Part shown: positions 19,804 to 28,658 of the stretch, in pieces
How positions within the stretch are numbered: position 1 is the first letter of the stretch
Layout of the letters: every line of letters starts with the position of its first letter
DNA from: Burkholderiales bacterium
Lineage (GTDB): Bacteria > Pseudomonadota > Gammaproteobacteria > Burkholderiales > Burkholderiaceae_C
Length of the DNA stretch: 44,394 nt
Assembly (NCBI GenBank): GCA_030603635.1
Contig: JAUVXK010000011.1
Location: forward strand, 1 to 44,394
Reading direction: 5' to 3'
Notes under the pieces: model-generated
The model's input: the letters and a program-made list of their open reading frames with translations, nothing else
Databases searched by the model: none
Told to the model about the DNA's origin: nothing
Program-made: the position numbers and the translations under genes

Positions 19804-20760
19804 TCAGAACTGGGCGAATGCAGTGGTCGGGAAGACCGTGTGCTGGCGGGCGGTACGGATCACGTGGTCGGCCTGTGGCTGGATGGCCCGTTCTTGAAAC
19901 CGGACCTCGTAGTGCAGATGCGGACCGGTGGAACGGCCGGTGTTGCCTAGCAGGCCCACCGTGTCACCCGCCTCTACGGTATCACCTTCCTTCACGAGGA
20001 GACGGCTCAAGTGGGCGTATCGGGTGGCGAACCCCCATTCGTGCTCGACTTCGACGAGCAGTCCATAAGGGCCCCAGTATCGTGCTTGGAGTACACGGCC
20101 CGGGGCCGTTGCCAGCACCGGCGTGCCGGTCGGTGCCACAAAGTCGATGCCTTCATGCCGACTGAGTGCCCGGGTGAAGGGGTCTCGACGCAGGCCGAAA
20201 CCGCTGGAGATGTGGTGGGGTTCCACGATCGGGCTCAGCAGCGGCAGGCGTGTCAGCCAGTCCTTTTCCAGGGTCCAGAGGCGATTCAGGGTTGTGATCC
20301 GGTGTTCGAGCTGCCAGGTGTCCTCATGGAGCTTGCCCATGCGTTCGGTTGCCTTCGGGGCGAACCACTGGAATTCGCTCAACAGATGCATGGGCCCGCC
20401 TTGGCCCCCGGGGCCAGTTCGGGTCGGGCGGGCCGGGATCAGCTCGACCAACTGGCGCTTGGTCTTTTCCAGTGAGCCGATCTGGCGGGTCAGGCCCTGT
20501 ATCTGGGCTTCCAGGGCGGCGAGCTGTTCCTGGTAGTGCTGTTCAATCCGTTGCTGCTCGCTGGCCGAGGTGACCGCGCCCAGGGTCTTGGCGAGGTCGG
20601 GACGCAACTCGATCGCCACCCGAAGACCGAAAAACTGGAGGATGGCCCCCAGCATGAGAAACAGCGCGGCCAGGCTGGCGATGCCTGCCAGGATCGTCTT
20701 GCGCGTGATCGATACCGTGACGACACGCGCAGTGGGTCCGGAAAGCCAGATCAGCTGCAT
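19804..20760 (-). CDS. M23 family membrane-anchored metallopeptidase
   Basis: A 318-residue LytM-type peptidoglycan hydrolase. A short cytoplasmic N-terminus is followed by one membrane span (about 22-46, AGIASLAALFLMLGAILQFFG), a coiled coil (about 66-108), a second helical stretch (135-165) and the M23 domain (about 182-300). Zinc ligands are complete: His202 and Asp206 in RHEGIDFVAPTG, His283 in GPHLHYEVR, with the catalytic His250 in TRYAHLS. It should therefore be an active endopeptidase rather than an EnvC/NlpD-type activator. The bactofilin gene starts 11 bases after its stop. It diverges from smc across a 184-base gap. A cell-shape role through bactofilin is inferred. Confidence 0.92.
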   Translation of the reverse strand: MQLIWLSGPTARVVTVSITRKTILAGIASLAALFLMLGAILQFFGLRVAIELRPDLAKTLGAVTSASEQQRIEQHYQEQLAALEAQIQGLTRQIGSLEKTKRQLVELIPARPTRTGPGGQGGPMHLLSEFQWFAPKATERMGKLHEDTWQLEHRITTLNRLWTLEKDWLTRLPLLSPIVEPHHISSGFGLRRDPFTRALSRHEGIDFVAPTGTPVLATAPGRVLQARYWGPYGLLVEVEHEWGFATRYAHLSRLLVKEGDTVEAGDTVGLLGNTGRSTGPHLHYEVRFQERAIQPQADHVIRTARQHTVFPTTAFAQF

Positions 20761-20944
20761 ATGATTTTCCCAATATCAGAATCACCAAAACGGGGCATTA
20801 AAGCATAGTGAATCTGCGAGACGCAACGCGGGATCACCCTAGGTACTGACTGGCCGAAATGCCTCGGGGGGAGGTTGAACGACTAAACTCCGGGTTTGTC
20901 GTCCGTCAGATGCGGGATGTCGCATCCGTTTCGAGCAGTCTTCC

Positions 20945-23900
20945 GTGCGCCTTCACACGATCAAACTCTCCGGCTTCAAGTCGTTCGCCGAGCCCACCAC
21001 CTTCCACCTGCCCGGGCAGCTCGTGGGCGTGGTGGGGCCGAACGGGTGCGGCAAGTCCAACATCATGGACGCCGTGCGCTGGGTGCTGGGCGAAAGCAAG
21101 GCCAGCGAGCTGCGCGGCGAGTCCATGCAGGACGTGATCTTCAACGGCACCACGCATCGCAAGCCGGCCAGCCGGGCCAGCGTGGAACTGGTGTTCGACA
21201 ACGCCAGCCACCGCGCCGGTGGTCAGTGGAGCCAGTTTGCCGAAATCGCGGTCAAGCGTGTGCTCACCCGAGACGGCACCAGCAGCTACTACATCAACAA
21301 CCAGCCGGTGCGCCGCCGCGATGTGCAGGACGTGTTCCTGGGCACCGGCCTGGGGCCGCGTGCCTACGCCATCATCGGCCAAGGCACCATCAGCCGCATC
21401 ATCGAGTCCAAGCCCGAGGAACTGCGCCTGTTTCTGGAGGAGGCGGCTGGGGTCTCCAAGTACAAGGAGCGTCGGCGCGAGACGGCGAACCGCCTCAACG
21501 ACACGCGCGAGAACCTGACGCGTGTGGAGGACATCCTGCGTGAACTGAACGCCAATCTGGACAAGCTGGAAAAGCAGGCCGAGGTGGCCGAGCGCTACCA
21601 CGCCCTCCAGGCCCAGATGAACTTGCGCCAGCACCAGCTCTGGTTCCTCAAGCGGCGCGACGCCGAAGCCGAGCTGGTGCGGGTCCAGGCCGAGGGGCTG
21701 CAGGCCGTCAACCAGCTCGAAAGCCGCATGGCCGACCTGCGCCGCGTTGAAGCCGACCTGGAGGCCATCCGCCAGGCCCATTACGACGCGGGTGACCGAC
21801 TCAACCAATCACAAGGGCGTCTGTACGAAGCCGGGGCCGAAGTGGCGAGGCTCGAAGCCGAAATCCGTTACGTGGTGGAAGGCCGCCAGCGCGTGCAGCA
21901 GCGCCTGGGGCAGTTGCAGGAGCAGATCGCCCAGTGGGCGCAGCGCCAGGAAACCGCCGAAGCCGAGCTGGAATCCCTGGCCGAGCAGAACGAGTCGGCG
22001 GCCGAACAGCGCGACATCCTGGCCGCACAGGTCGAGGAGCAGACGCAGCAATTGCCGGCGCTGGAAGACGCCTTGCGCCAGGCCCAGGGCCGGGCCGCCA
22101 CGCAGCGCGCAGCCGTGACCCAGGTGCAGCAAGCCATTCAGGTGCTGGCGGCCGAACAGCGCGGGATTGAGGAGCAGTCGCGCCAGCTGCAGCAGCGCCG
22201 TGAGCGGCTGACGGCCGACCGCAACGCCATGGCCGCTCCCGATGAGTCGCGCCTGCAACGCGCCAGCGAGCAGTGGGAAGCCGCCAAGGAGGCCCAGGAG
22301 CAGGCCGATGCCCGACAACAGGAGTTGCAGGAACTGTTGCCGCAGCTCGACGAAGCACGACGCCAGGCCCAGGCCACGGTGAACACCGAAGGCCGCGTGA
22401 TGGCCGAGCTGACGGCCCGGCTGGAGGCGCTCAGGGCCTTGCAGGACAAACTCAAGACCGACGGCAAGCTCCAGCCCTGGCTGGCACGTCACGGTCTCGA
22501 CAGCCTCGGCCCGTTGTGGACCCGGCTCCAGGCCGAACCGGGGTGGGAGCAGGCCATCGAAGCGGCGCTGCGCGAGCGCATGGGGGCGCTGGAAGTCTCC
22601 CGTTTGGACATGGTGCGGGCTTTTGCCTCCGACGTGCCGCCCTCACGGCTGGCCTTCTTCACCCCACCCGTGACGGGTGCGGCGGCGGGGCCCCTGGTGC
22701 CGGGACTGGTGCCTCTGGCCCAGCGCTTGCGCCTACACGATGCAGCGCTCCAGGCCTTGCTCGGCGAGTGGCTGGAGGGCTGTTACGCGGTTGCGACGCT
22801 GGAGGAAGCCCTGACGGCGCGCGGCAACCTGCCGGCCGGCGCCACTCTCTACACTCCGCAGGGTCACTGCGTCACCGCGCATCATGTGGGCTTTTACGCC
22901 CCCGACAGCGAGCAGGCGGGTCTGATGGCCCGTGCGAAGGAGATCGACAACCTCGACAAGCAGCTTCGCGCCCAGTCGCTGATCGCCGACGAGGCACGCA
23001 CGGCCCTCAACCGTGCTGAAGCGGCCTATGGCGATGTGGCGCAGCGTCTGCAGCCCGCCCGTCGAGAAGCCACAGAGCTGCAGGCCCGTGCCCACGAACT
23101 GCAGGTGGAGGTGCTGCGCCTGACCCAACTGGCCGAACAGGCTCGTGCCCGCAGCGAACAGCTCGGTCACGATCTGGCCGAGGTGGACGACCAGCTCGAA
23201 GCGCTGCAGGAGCGCCGCATCACCGCCGAAGCCCGTTTCGAGGAACTCGACATGCAGCTGGCCGATGGCCAGGAACGCCATGCCCAGCTCGAAGACGGGG
23301 TCATCGACGCTGAGCGTCGGCTGAATCAGGCCCGCGAACAGTTGCGCGCACTGGAACGGCAGGCCCAGGAAGCGAGCTTTTCCCAGCGCAGCCTGGAAGC
23401 GCGACGCGGCGAGCTCCAGCGCGCGATCGAGACCGCGCGCCAGCAGGCCGTGGCCCTGGCCGACGAACAGCAGCGTGCCCAGGCTGAGCTGGAGCGGTTG
23501 TCCGACGCGGCTGCCCAGGGGGGGCTGCAGGACGCGCTCGATGCCAAGCTCCAGCGCGAGCAGGAACTCGCGGCCCAGCGCAGCCATTACGACGAACTCA
23601 CTGCGAGGTTGCGTGCCAGTGACGAACGCCGTCTGCAGCTGGAACGTGAACTGGAGCCTCTGCGCGTGCGCATCACCGAATTCCAGCTCAAGGAACAGGC
23701 CGCCCGCATGGGGCTGGACCAATACCAGCAGTGGCTGGCCGAAGCCGGGGCCGATCTGGGCACGCTCGAGCAAGGCATCGAAACCGAAGGGGTCAAGCTC
23801 TATGGACTGCAGGGCGAGATCGACCGCTGCCAGCGTGAGATCACCGCGCTCGGCGCCGTCAACCTTGCCGCCCTCGAAGAGCTGGGCAGCGCTCGCGAAC

Positions 23901-24469
23901 GCAAGCAGTTCCTCGACGCCCAGTCCGACGACCTCAACGAAGCCATCCGCACGCTGGAGGACGCGATCCGCAAGATCGACGCCGAAACCCGCGACCTCCT
24001 GGGCCATACATTCGAGTCGGTCAACACCCACTTTGGCAAGATGTTCCCCGAGCTTTTCGGCGGTGGGCAGGCCCGGCTGGTGATGACCGGGGAAGAGATT
24101 CTCGATGCCGGCGTGCAGGTCATGGCCCAGCCACCGGGCAAGAAGAACCAGACCATCCACCTGCTGTCCGGCGGCGAGAAGGCGCTCACCGCCATCGCGC
24201 TGGTGTTTGCCATCTTCCAGCTCAATCCGGCTCCGTTCTGCCTGCTCGACGAGGTGGATGCTCCGCTGGACGACGCCAACACCGAACGTTATGCGAAACT
24301 GGTGGCACGCATGAGCACCGAAACCCAATTCCTCTTCATCAGCCACAACAAGATCGCCATGGAAATGGCGCAGCAGCTCATCGGCGTGACCATGCAGGAG
24401 CAGGGCGTATCACGGATCGTGGCGGTGGACATGGAAACCGCCGCCGGCATGATGGAGGCCTCATCGTGA
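20945..24469 (+). CDS. smc: Chromosome segregation protein SMC
   Basis: A 1174-residue SMC ATPase. Walker A is GPNGCGKSN (31-39) and the first head continues with DAVRWVLGE. Two long coiled coils rich in Gln, Ala and Glu flank a hinge at about residues 520-660. The C-terminal head carries the signature LLSGGEKA (1073-1080) and Walker B LLDEVDAPLDD (1100-1110). Length is normal. The start is GTG at 20945 (RLHTIKLSGFKSF follows); no ATG is available near the homology boundary. Its stop overlaps the zipA start (GTGA). SMC acts with ScpA/ScpB kleisin partners, which are not encoded in this window. Confidence 0.96.
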   Translation: MRLHTIKLSGFKSFAEPTTFHLPGQLVGVVGPNGCGKSNIMDAVRWVLGESKASELRGESMQDVIFNGTTHRKPASRASVELVFDNASHRAGGQWSQFAEIAVKRVLTRDGTSSYYINNQPVRRRDVQDVFLGTGLGPRAYAIIGQGTISRIIESKPEELRLFLEEAAGVSKYKERRRETANRLNDTRENLTRVEDILRELNANLDKLEKQAEVAERYHALQAQMNLRQHQLWFLKRRDAEAELVRVQAEGLQAVNQLESRMADLRRVEADLEAIRQAHYDAGDRLNQSQGRLYEAGAEVARLEAEIRYVVEGRQRVQQRLGQLQEQIAQWAQRQETAEAELESLAEQNESAAEQRDILAAQVEEQTQQLPALEDALRQAQGRAATQRAAVTQVQQAIQVLAAEQRGIEEQSRQLQQRRERLTADRNAMAAPDESRLQRASEQWEAAKEAQEQADARQQELQELLPQLDEARRQAQATVNTEGRVMAELTARLEALRALQDKLKTDGKLQPWLARHGLDSLGPLWTRLQAEPGWEQAIEAALRERMGALEVSRLDMVRAFASDVPPSRLAFFTPPVTGAAAGPLVPGLVPLAQRLRLHDAALQALLGEWLEGCYAVATLEEALTARGNLPAGATLYTPQGHCVTAHHVGFYAPDSEQAGLMARAKEIDNLDKQLRAQSLIADEARTALNRAEAAYGDVAQRLQPARREATELQARAHELQVEVLRLTQLAEQARARSEQLGHDLAEVDDQLEALQERRITAEARFEELDMQLADGQERHAQLEDGVIDAERRLNQAREQLRALERQAQEASFSQRSLEARRGELQRAIETARQQAVALADEQQRAQAELERLSDAAAQGGLQDALDAKLQREQELAAQRSHYDELTARLRASDERRLQLERELEPLRVRITEFQLKEQAARMGLDQYQQWLAEAGADLGTLEQGIETEGVKLYGLQGEIDRCQREITALGAVNLAALEELGSARERKQFLDAQSDDLNEAIRTLEDAIRKIDAETRDLLGHTFESVNTHFGKMFPELFGGGQARLVMTGEEILDAGVQVMAQPPGKKNQTIHLLSGGEKALTAIALVFAIFQLNPAPFCLLDEVDAPLDDANTERYAKLVARMSTETQFLFISHNKIAMEMAQQLIGVTMQEQGVSRIVAVDMETAAGMMEASS

Positions 24470-25560
24470 TCTCCTCTTTCCAGCTGGGCTTGATCGTTCT
24501 GGGGGTGGCCGTTGTGGCGGCCGTGGTGATCTACAACCGCTGGGTGGCCTCCCGTCTGCAGCCACGCCGTGCGCGCCCTGCGTCGCCCGACGGCGCAGAG
24601 GTCCGGACGATGGACGCCGATGTCGTCGCCCAGGCCCTGGACGATCGACTGGAACCTGTGCTTCGCGATGACGCCGTGACGGGCGAGACATCCCCTGTGG
24701 CCAGCGGTTCCCGGCCGCCGCTCACTGCGTCGGCTTCCCTGCCGTTGCTGGATACCCAGCTTGACGCGCTTGTCCAGCTCACGGCCGACACGGTGGTCTC
24801 GGGCGACGCTGTCCTCGCGGCGCTGCCGGGCACGCGGCGCATCGGCAGCAAGCCGTTCTTTATCGAAGGCCAGAACCAGGAAACCCAGGATTGGGAGTTT
24901 CCACGTGCCGGTCAGCGCTATGCCAGCCTGCGCGCCGGCATCCAGCTCGCCAATCGCATGGGGGCGCTCAACGAAATCGAGTTTTCCGAATTCGTGGTGA
25001 AGCTCCAGGCGTTTGCCGACACCCTGCAGCTTGGGGCCGATTTTCCGGACATGATGCAGGAGGTTGCCCGCGCACGTGAGCTGGACCAGTTTGCCAGCGC
25101 GCACGACGCCCAGCTGTCGTTCACCCTCCGGGCCAGCCGGGCCGCCTGGAGCCCCGGTTATCTGACTCAGCATGCTGCCCGGCAGGGTTTCGTTGCCGGT
25201 GCCTTGCCCGGTCGCATGGTGTTGCCCGCCGCGCAGCCGGGGGCTGCCCCGGTGCTGGTACTGCAGTTCGAGACCCAGGCTGCCTTGTCCGAGGACCCCG
25301 ACCAGGCCGCGCTGCGCGATTTCTCGATCACGCTGGACGTCCCACATGTTGCCCGAGCCGAGCGTCCGTTCGTACGCATGCGCGAAGCAGCCCTGGCGCT
25401 CGCGGCGTCGATGGAAGGCAGCGTCACCGACGATGGGGGACAGTCTCTCGGCAAGGACGCGATGGACCGTATCGGTGCCGATCTGGAGATCCTCTACGAT
25501 GCGCTGGAGGCCAGGCATCTGCCCGCCGGTGCCGCACTGACGCGACGGCTGTTCAGCTGA
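24466..25560 (+). CDS. zipA: Cell division protein ZipA
   Basis: A 364-residue division protein that anchors FtsZ to the inner membrane. Residues 4-24 form the N-terminal membrane span (SFQLGLIVLGVAVVAAVVIYN), followed by a basic stretch (RLQPRRARP), a variable linker, and a C-terminal FtsZ-binding domain (about 215-350) with the RYASLRAGIQLANRMG and LPGRMVLPA segments. The start is a GTG at 24466 that overlaps the smc stop codon as GTGA, so the two are translated together. In many betaproteobacteria ligA follows zipA; here a Nudix gene on the opposite strand follows after 18 bases. Confidence 0.88.
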   Translation: MISSFQLGLIVLGVAVVAAVVIYNRWVASRLQPRRARPASPDGAEVRTMDADVVAQALDDRLEPVLRDDAVTGETSPVASGSRPPLTASASLPLLDTQLDALVQLTADTVVSGDAVLAALPGTRRIGSKPFFIEGQNQETQDWEFPRAGQRYASLRAGIQLANRMGALNEIEFSEFVVKLQAFADTLQLGADFPDMMQEVARARELDQFASAHDAQLSFTLRASRAAWSPGYLTQHAARQGFVAGALPGRMVLPAAQPGAAPVLVLQFETQAALSEDPDQAALRDFSITLDVPHVARAERPFVRMREAALALAASMEGSVTDDGGQSLGKDAMDRIGADLEILYDALEARHLPAGAALTRRLFS

Positions 25561-25578
25561 GGTGGGGGGCGTGCGTGA

Positions 25579-26133
25579 TCAGGCGATATCGCCGGTGTGC
25601 ACGCTGAAGCGCCCTTGGCGCCGATCCTCGAAGTAGCGTTCCAGCGTTTCCTTGACCGTGCGGAACGCCAGTTCCTCCCAGGGAATCTCGTCCTCGCGGA
25701 ACAGGCGGGCTTCCTGGGTTTCGTGGCCAGGGTGAAAAGTCTCGCTGAGCAGCTGCGCGCGGTAGTAGAAGTGGACCTGTCCCACGCGCACCACGTTGAG
25801 TACCGTGAAGAGGTCCAGGATTTCGATTTCGGCGCCGGCTTCCTCGTGTGTCTCGCGTACGGCGCCTTCCAGGGTGCTCTCGCCCAGTTCCATGAAGCCG
25901 GCCGGCAGGGTCCATTTGCCGTAGCGCGGCTCGATGTTGCGTTTGCACAGCAGCACCTGTCCGCCATCGGGTCCCCAAAACGGCACGGTGCCGACCACGT
26001 TCAGCGGGTTCTCGTAGTGGATGGTTGCGCAATGCGGACAGATGGCGCGGACCTTGGTGTCGCCGTCGTCGGGCAGCCGGTGCTCGACCGCGGTGCCGCA
26101 TTCACGGCAGTGTTTGATCTTTGAGCGAAACAT
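25579..26133 (-). CDS. Nudix hydrolase with N-terminal zinc ribbon
   Basis: A 184-residue Nudix hydrolase that cleaves a nucleoside-diphosphate-linked substrate. An N-terminal zinc ribbon is formed by CRECG and CPHC (about residues 9-12 and 32-35). The Nudix box starts GFMELGESTLEG and ends with the metal-binding REtxEExG pattern as RETHEEAGAEIE, so catalysis should be intact. A zinc ribbon before the Nudix domain is reminiscent of NudC, but the downstream SQPWPFPxS NADH signature is absent, so the substrate is uncertain. The ATG at 26133 lacks a ribosome site; a TACACT hexamer ends 6 bases upstream, suggesting leaderless translation. Convergent with zipA. Confidence 0.88.
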   Translation of the reverse strand: MFRSKIKHCRECGTAVEHRLPDDGDTKVRAICPHCATIHYENPLNVVGTVPFWGPDGGQVLLCKRNIEPRYGKWTLPAGFMELGESTLEGAVRETHEEAGAEIEILDLFTVLNVVRVGQVHFYYRAQLLSETFHPGHETQEARLFREDEIPWEELAFRTVKETLERYFEDRRQGRFSVHTGDIA

Positions 26134-26194
26134 GCCCCGAGTGTAGTGGTCTGGAAAGTCCCGCGCAGGTCAACGGGGTCGTGTGGAGGTCATG

Positions 26195-26225
26195 AAAAAA
26201 CCGGCCTCCTGGGGGGAGGCCGGTT
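26195..26225 (-). terminator. Rho-independent terminator of the TRAP solute-binding protein gene
   Basis: An 11-base-pair GC-rich stem (26215-26225 with 26199-26209) closes a 5-base loop and, read on the minus strand, is followed by six T residues. It lies 30 bases after the stop codon of the dctP-like gene on that strand and separates it from the Nudix gene downstream. Confidence 0.85.
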
Positions 26226-26254
26226 CTGCATGAAAGCCGGGCAGACCGGAGGCG

Positions 26255-27298
26255 TCAGGCCTTGGTGTGCTTTTCGATCAGCTTGCGGGCGGTGTCGAGG
26301 AGGTCTCGGCCGTTGAAGCCACGACGGTCCATGTCCTGCACCCACTCCACTTCCACCTGGCGGGCGCGGCGGCGGAACTCCTGGGCCTCGGCCTGGCCGA
26401 TGGTGTTGATCGTGTTGCCACGGTCCACGGCAAGCTTGCGGGCCGGTGCATCGCCCGCCTGCTGGGTACGACCCAGGAAGGCGGAGGTGTTCAGGCCGGA
26501 GTTGTCGTCGATCACCTTCTTCAGGTCGGGCGGCAGCGAATCGTATTTGCGCTGGTTCATGCCCATCACGAACGTGGTCGTGTAAAGGGCACCGCCGGCA
26601 GGGTCGAACTCGCTGTGGAACTGCGTGAGTTCGTGCACACGGATCGAAGGCACCACCTCCCAGGGGATGACACAGCCATCGATCACGCCCTTGGAGAGCG
26701 AGTCGGGGATCTGCGGCAGCGGCATGCCCACCGGAGTGGCACCCAGGTAGCCCAGCATCTTGGTGATCTGACGGGTGGGTCCACGCATTTTCAGGCCGCG
26801 CAGGTCGTCAGGTGAATTGATGGCCTTGTTCTTGATGTGGAACATGCCAGGGCCGTGGACCTGGAAGGCAATCGGCTTGACTTCGCGGAATTCGTCGGCC
26901 GCCTTCGTCTGCACGTATTCCCAGAAGGCCTTGGAGGCGGCCTCGGCGTTGGTCATCATGAAGGGCAGTTCAAACACCTCGGAGCGCGGGAAGCGGCCAG
27001 GGGTGTTGCCAGGCAGGGTCCACACCACGTCCACCACGCCGTCCTTGGCCTGGTCGAACAGTTGCACGGGCGAGCCGCCCAGCTGCATGGCCGGATAGGC
27101 TTCGAACTTGATGCGCCCACCGGAATCCTTCTCGACCTTTTCCATCCAGGCCCGATGCATGTTCAGCCACACGTTGGAGGTGGGCGACATGAAGGTGTGG
27201 AATTTCAGGGTCACGCTTTGCTGGGCAAAGCCGATCAGGGCGGGGGCGCCGAGCGCGACGGCGGCACCGGACTGGAGCAAGGTTCTGCGTTGAATCAT
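26255..27298 (-). CDS. TRAP transporter solute-binding protein (DctP family)
   Basis: A 347-residue periplasmic binding protein of TRAP transporters. The N-terminus MIQRRTLLQSGAAVALG has twin arginines before a hydrophobic stretch ending near AQQ, consistent with Tat export. The mature part begins VTLKFHTFMSPTSNVWLNM and contains the family segments FDQAKDGVVDVVWTLPG and GLKMRGPTRQITKML, the latter with the arginine that binds the substrate carboxylate. The frame is open to 27364, but an AGAGGAGA ribosome site fixes the ATG at 27298. No DctQ or DctM membrane genes lie nearby, so the permease must be elsewhere. A terminator follows. It is divergent from a MarR-type regulator that may control it. 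The ligand is probably an organic acid, but it is not determinable here. Confidence 0.9.
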   Translation of the reverse strand: MIQRRTLLQSGAAVALGAPALIGFAQQSVTLKFHTFMSPTSNVWLNMHRAWMEKVEKDSGGRIKFEAYPAMQLGGSPVQLFDQAKDGVVDVVWTLPGNTPGRFPRSEVFELPFMMTNAEAASKAFWEYVQTKAADEFREVKPIAFQVHGPGMFHIKNKAINSPDDLRGLKMRGPTRQITKMLGYLGATPVGMPLPQIPDSLSKGVIDGCVIPWEVVPSIRVHELTQFHSEFDPAGGALYTTTFVMGMNQRKYDSLPPDLKKVIDDNSGLNTSAFLGRTQQAGDAPARKLAVDRGNTINTIGQAEAQEFRRRARQVEVEWVQDMDRRGFNGRDLLDTARKLIEKHTKA

Positions 27299-27398
27299 GG
27301 AAAGATCTCCTCTTAACGACGAATCCCGGGTGGGTGGTTGATGGCCAAATCTCTGAGTCGCCAAAGCGATTGCGGTTCCCGTGACTGTAAGGCAAAAA

Positions 27399-27414
27399 AT
27401 GTGTCAATATGTGT
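27399..27414. promoter_or_regulatory. Candidate operator: direct repeat between the TRAP gene and the MarR gene
   Basis: ATGTGT occurs twice (27399-27404 and 27409-27414), exactly 10 bases apart, in an AT-rich patch of the divergent region. On the minus strand a consensus TTGACA (27402-27407) overlaps the first copy, but I cannot find a well-spaced -10. MarR proteins usually bind inverted repeats, so binding here is speculative. Confidence 0.25.
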
Positions 27415-27485
27415 GCTTACGGCCGATATCGACTAGGTGTAATCCCCATGATGACAACAGGGTGTTTCTCCGCTCCAGTCCGCTC

Positions 27486-27947
27486 ATGCCTTCAGATTCC
27501 AAAGCCCCTGTCAGCTACGATTTTTCCAACGCTCCCGGTCACCTGATCCGCCGCGCACACCAGGTGTCTGTGGCGTTGTTCATGCAGGAAGCCGCTGGCC
27601 ACGACGTCACGCAAGTCCAGTTCGCCATCCTCAACGCGCTGATCGACCGACCTGGACTCGATCAGGTGACTCTGGCCCAGGCGGTTGCCCTGGACGCCGC
27701 CACATCAGGCTCGGTGATCGGGCGACTGGAAGCCAAGGGCTGGATCCGTCGCGAACGCGATGCCTCCGACCGCCGGCGCCGTCTGCTGTGGGTGACCGAG
27801 GCCGGCCAGAGCGTGGTGGCGGCGCTCATGGTCCCCATCGCTCGCTCACAGGAGCGACTCATGGCGCCTCTGGACGGGCGGGAACGGACCGAACTCACGC
27901 GGCTGCTGCGCAAGGTTTTCACGCGCACGGTGGACAATGCGGCCTGA
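27486..27947 (+). CDS. MarR family transcriptional regulator
   Basis: A 153-residue winged-helix regulator. The DNA-binding part runs from about residue 55 to 105: VTQVQFAILNALIDRPG, the recognition region LAQAVALDAATSGSVIGRLEAKGW, and the wing RRERDASDRRRRLLWVT, all typical of MarR. The frame is open further upstream to 27381, but the ATG at 27486 (MPSDSKAPVSYDFSNAPG) matches usual family length. It is divergent from the TRAP solute-binding protein gene, the common position for a regulator of that gene. Members of the family often respond to aromatic acids; the maleylacetoacetate isomerase gene just downstream (28-base gap) would fit, but this is inference. Confidence 0.88.
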   Translation: MPSDSKAPVSYDFSNAPGHLIRRAHQVSVALFMQEAAGHDVTQVQFAILNALIDRPGLDQVTLAQAVALDAATSGSVIGRLEAKGWIRRERDASDRRRRLLWVTEAGQSVVAALMVPIARSQERLMAPLDGRERTELTRLLRKVFTRTVDNAA

Positions 27948-27974
27948 CCGTCCGACTCTTTCAACCATGACCAG

Positions 27975-28658
27975 ATGAAGCTCTACAACTACTTCCGTTC
28001 CGGTACCTCCTTTCGCGTGCGCATCGCGCTCCATCTCAAGGGATTGGACTACGAGTACCTGTCCGTCCACCTGCCCCGAGGGGAGCAGCAGGGGGCCGCC
28101 TACCGGGCGATCAGCCCCGACGGGCTGGTGCCCGTACTGGACGTGGCCGGCGATCCCGATGAGGCGCTGCTGAGTCAGTCCATGGCCATCATCGAGTACC
28201 TGGATGAAACCCACCCCGAGCCGCCGCTGATGCCGTCCGACGCCCTGGGCCGTGCCCGCGTGCGCGGACTGGCGCAGACCATCGCCTGCGAGGTGCATCC
28301 GATCAACAACTTGCGCATCCTGAAATACCTGAGCGGACCGCTCGGGCTGGATGAAGCCCGGCGTGCTGCCTGGTACAACCACTGGGTTCAGGAAGGGCTG
28401 CTGGCTTACGAACGGCGTCTGCGGGACCTGCAGTCCGAACGCGCCGCGCGCGGGCTCGCCCCGTCGGTCTATTCCTACGGTGACACGCCCACGCTGGCCG
28501 ATTGCTGCTTGGTCCCGCAAGTGGTCAACGGACGCCGTTTCGGACTGGATTACGCCACGCTGGACATCCCGCTGACCCTGGCTGCCTACGAGGCCTGCAT
28601 GCAGCTTGAGGCATTCCAGCGTGCTTTGCCCGACCGTTGTCCGGATGCCGAAAGCTGA
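27975..28658 (+). CDS. maiA: Maleylacetoacetate isomerase (zeta-class glutathione S-transferase)
   Basis: A 227-residue zeta-class GST that isomerises maleylacetoacetate to fumarylacetoacetate, or maleylpyruvate to fumarylpyruvate, using glutathione. The N-terminal motif LYNYFRSGTSFRVRIAL (3-19) contains the family's SxxSxRVR-type catalytic segment. The glutathione-binding segment DEALLSQSMAIIEYLDE follows, then the helical domain with INNLRILKYL and YSYGDTPTLADCCLVPQV. Length is normal. No homogentisate or gentisate dioxygenase or hydrolase gene lies nearby, so which aromatic pathway it serves is open. Its last 14 bases overlap the pgeF start. Confidence 0.9.
   Translation: MKLYNYFRSGTSFRVRIALHLKGLDYEYLSVHLPRGEQQGAAYRAISPDGLVPVLDVAGDPDEALLSQSMAIIEYLDETHPEPPLMPSDALGRARVRGLAQTIACEVHPINNLRILKYLSGPLGLDEARRAAWYNHWVQEGLLAYERRLRDLQSERAARGLAPSVYSYGDTPTLADCCLVPQVVNGRRFGLDYATLDIPLTLAAYEACMQLEAFQRALPDRCPDAES

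Noticed and set aside
20909-20926. Six-base-pair inverted repeat in the smc leader (GATGCG/CGCATC, 6-base loop)
   Set aside because: Perfect but short; such stems are frequent by chance in GC-rich DNA and nothing ties it to a known regulator.
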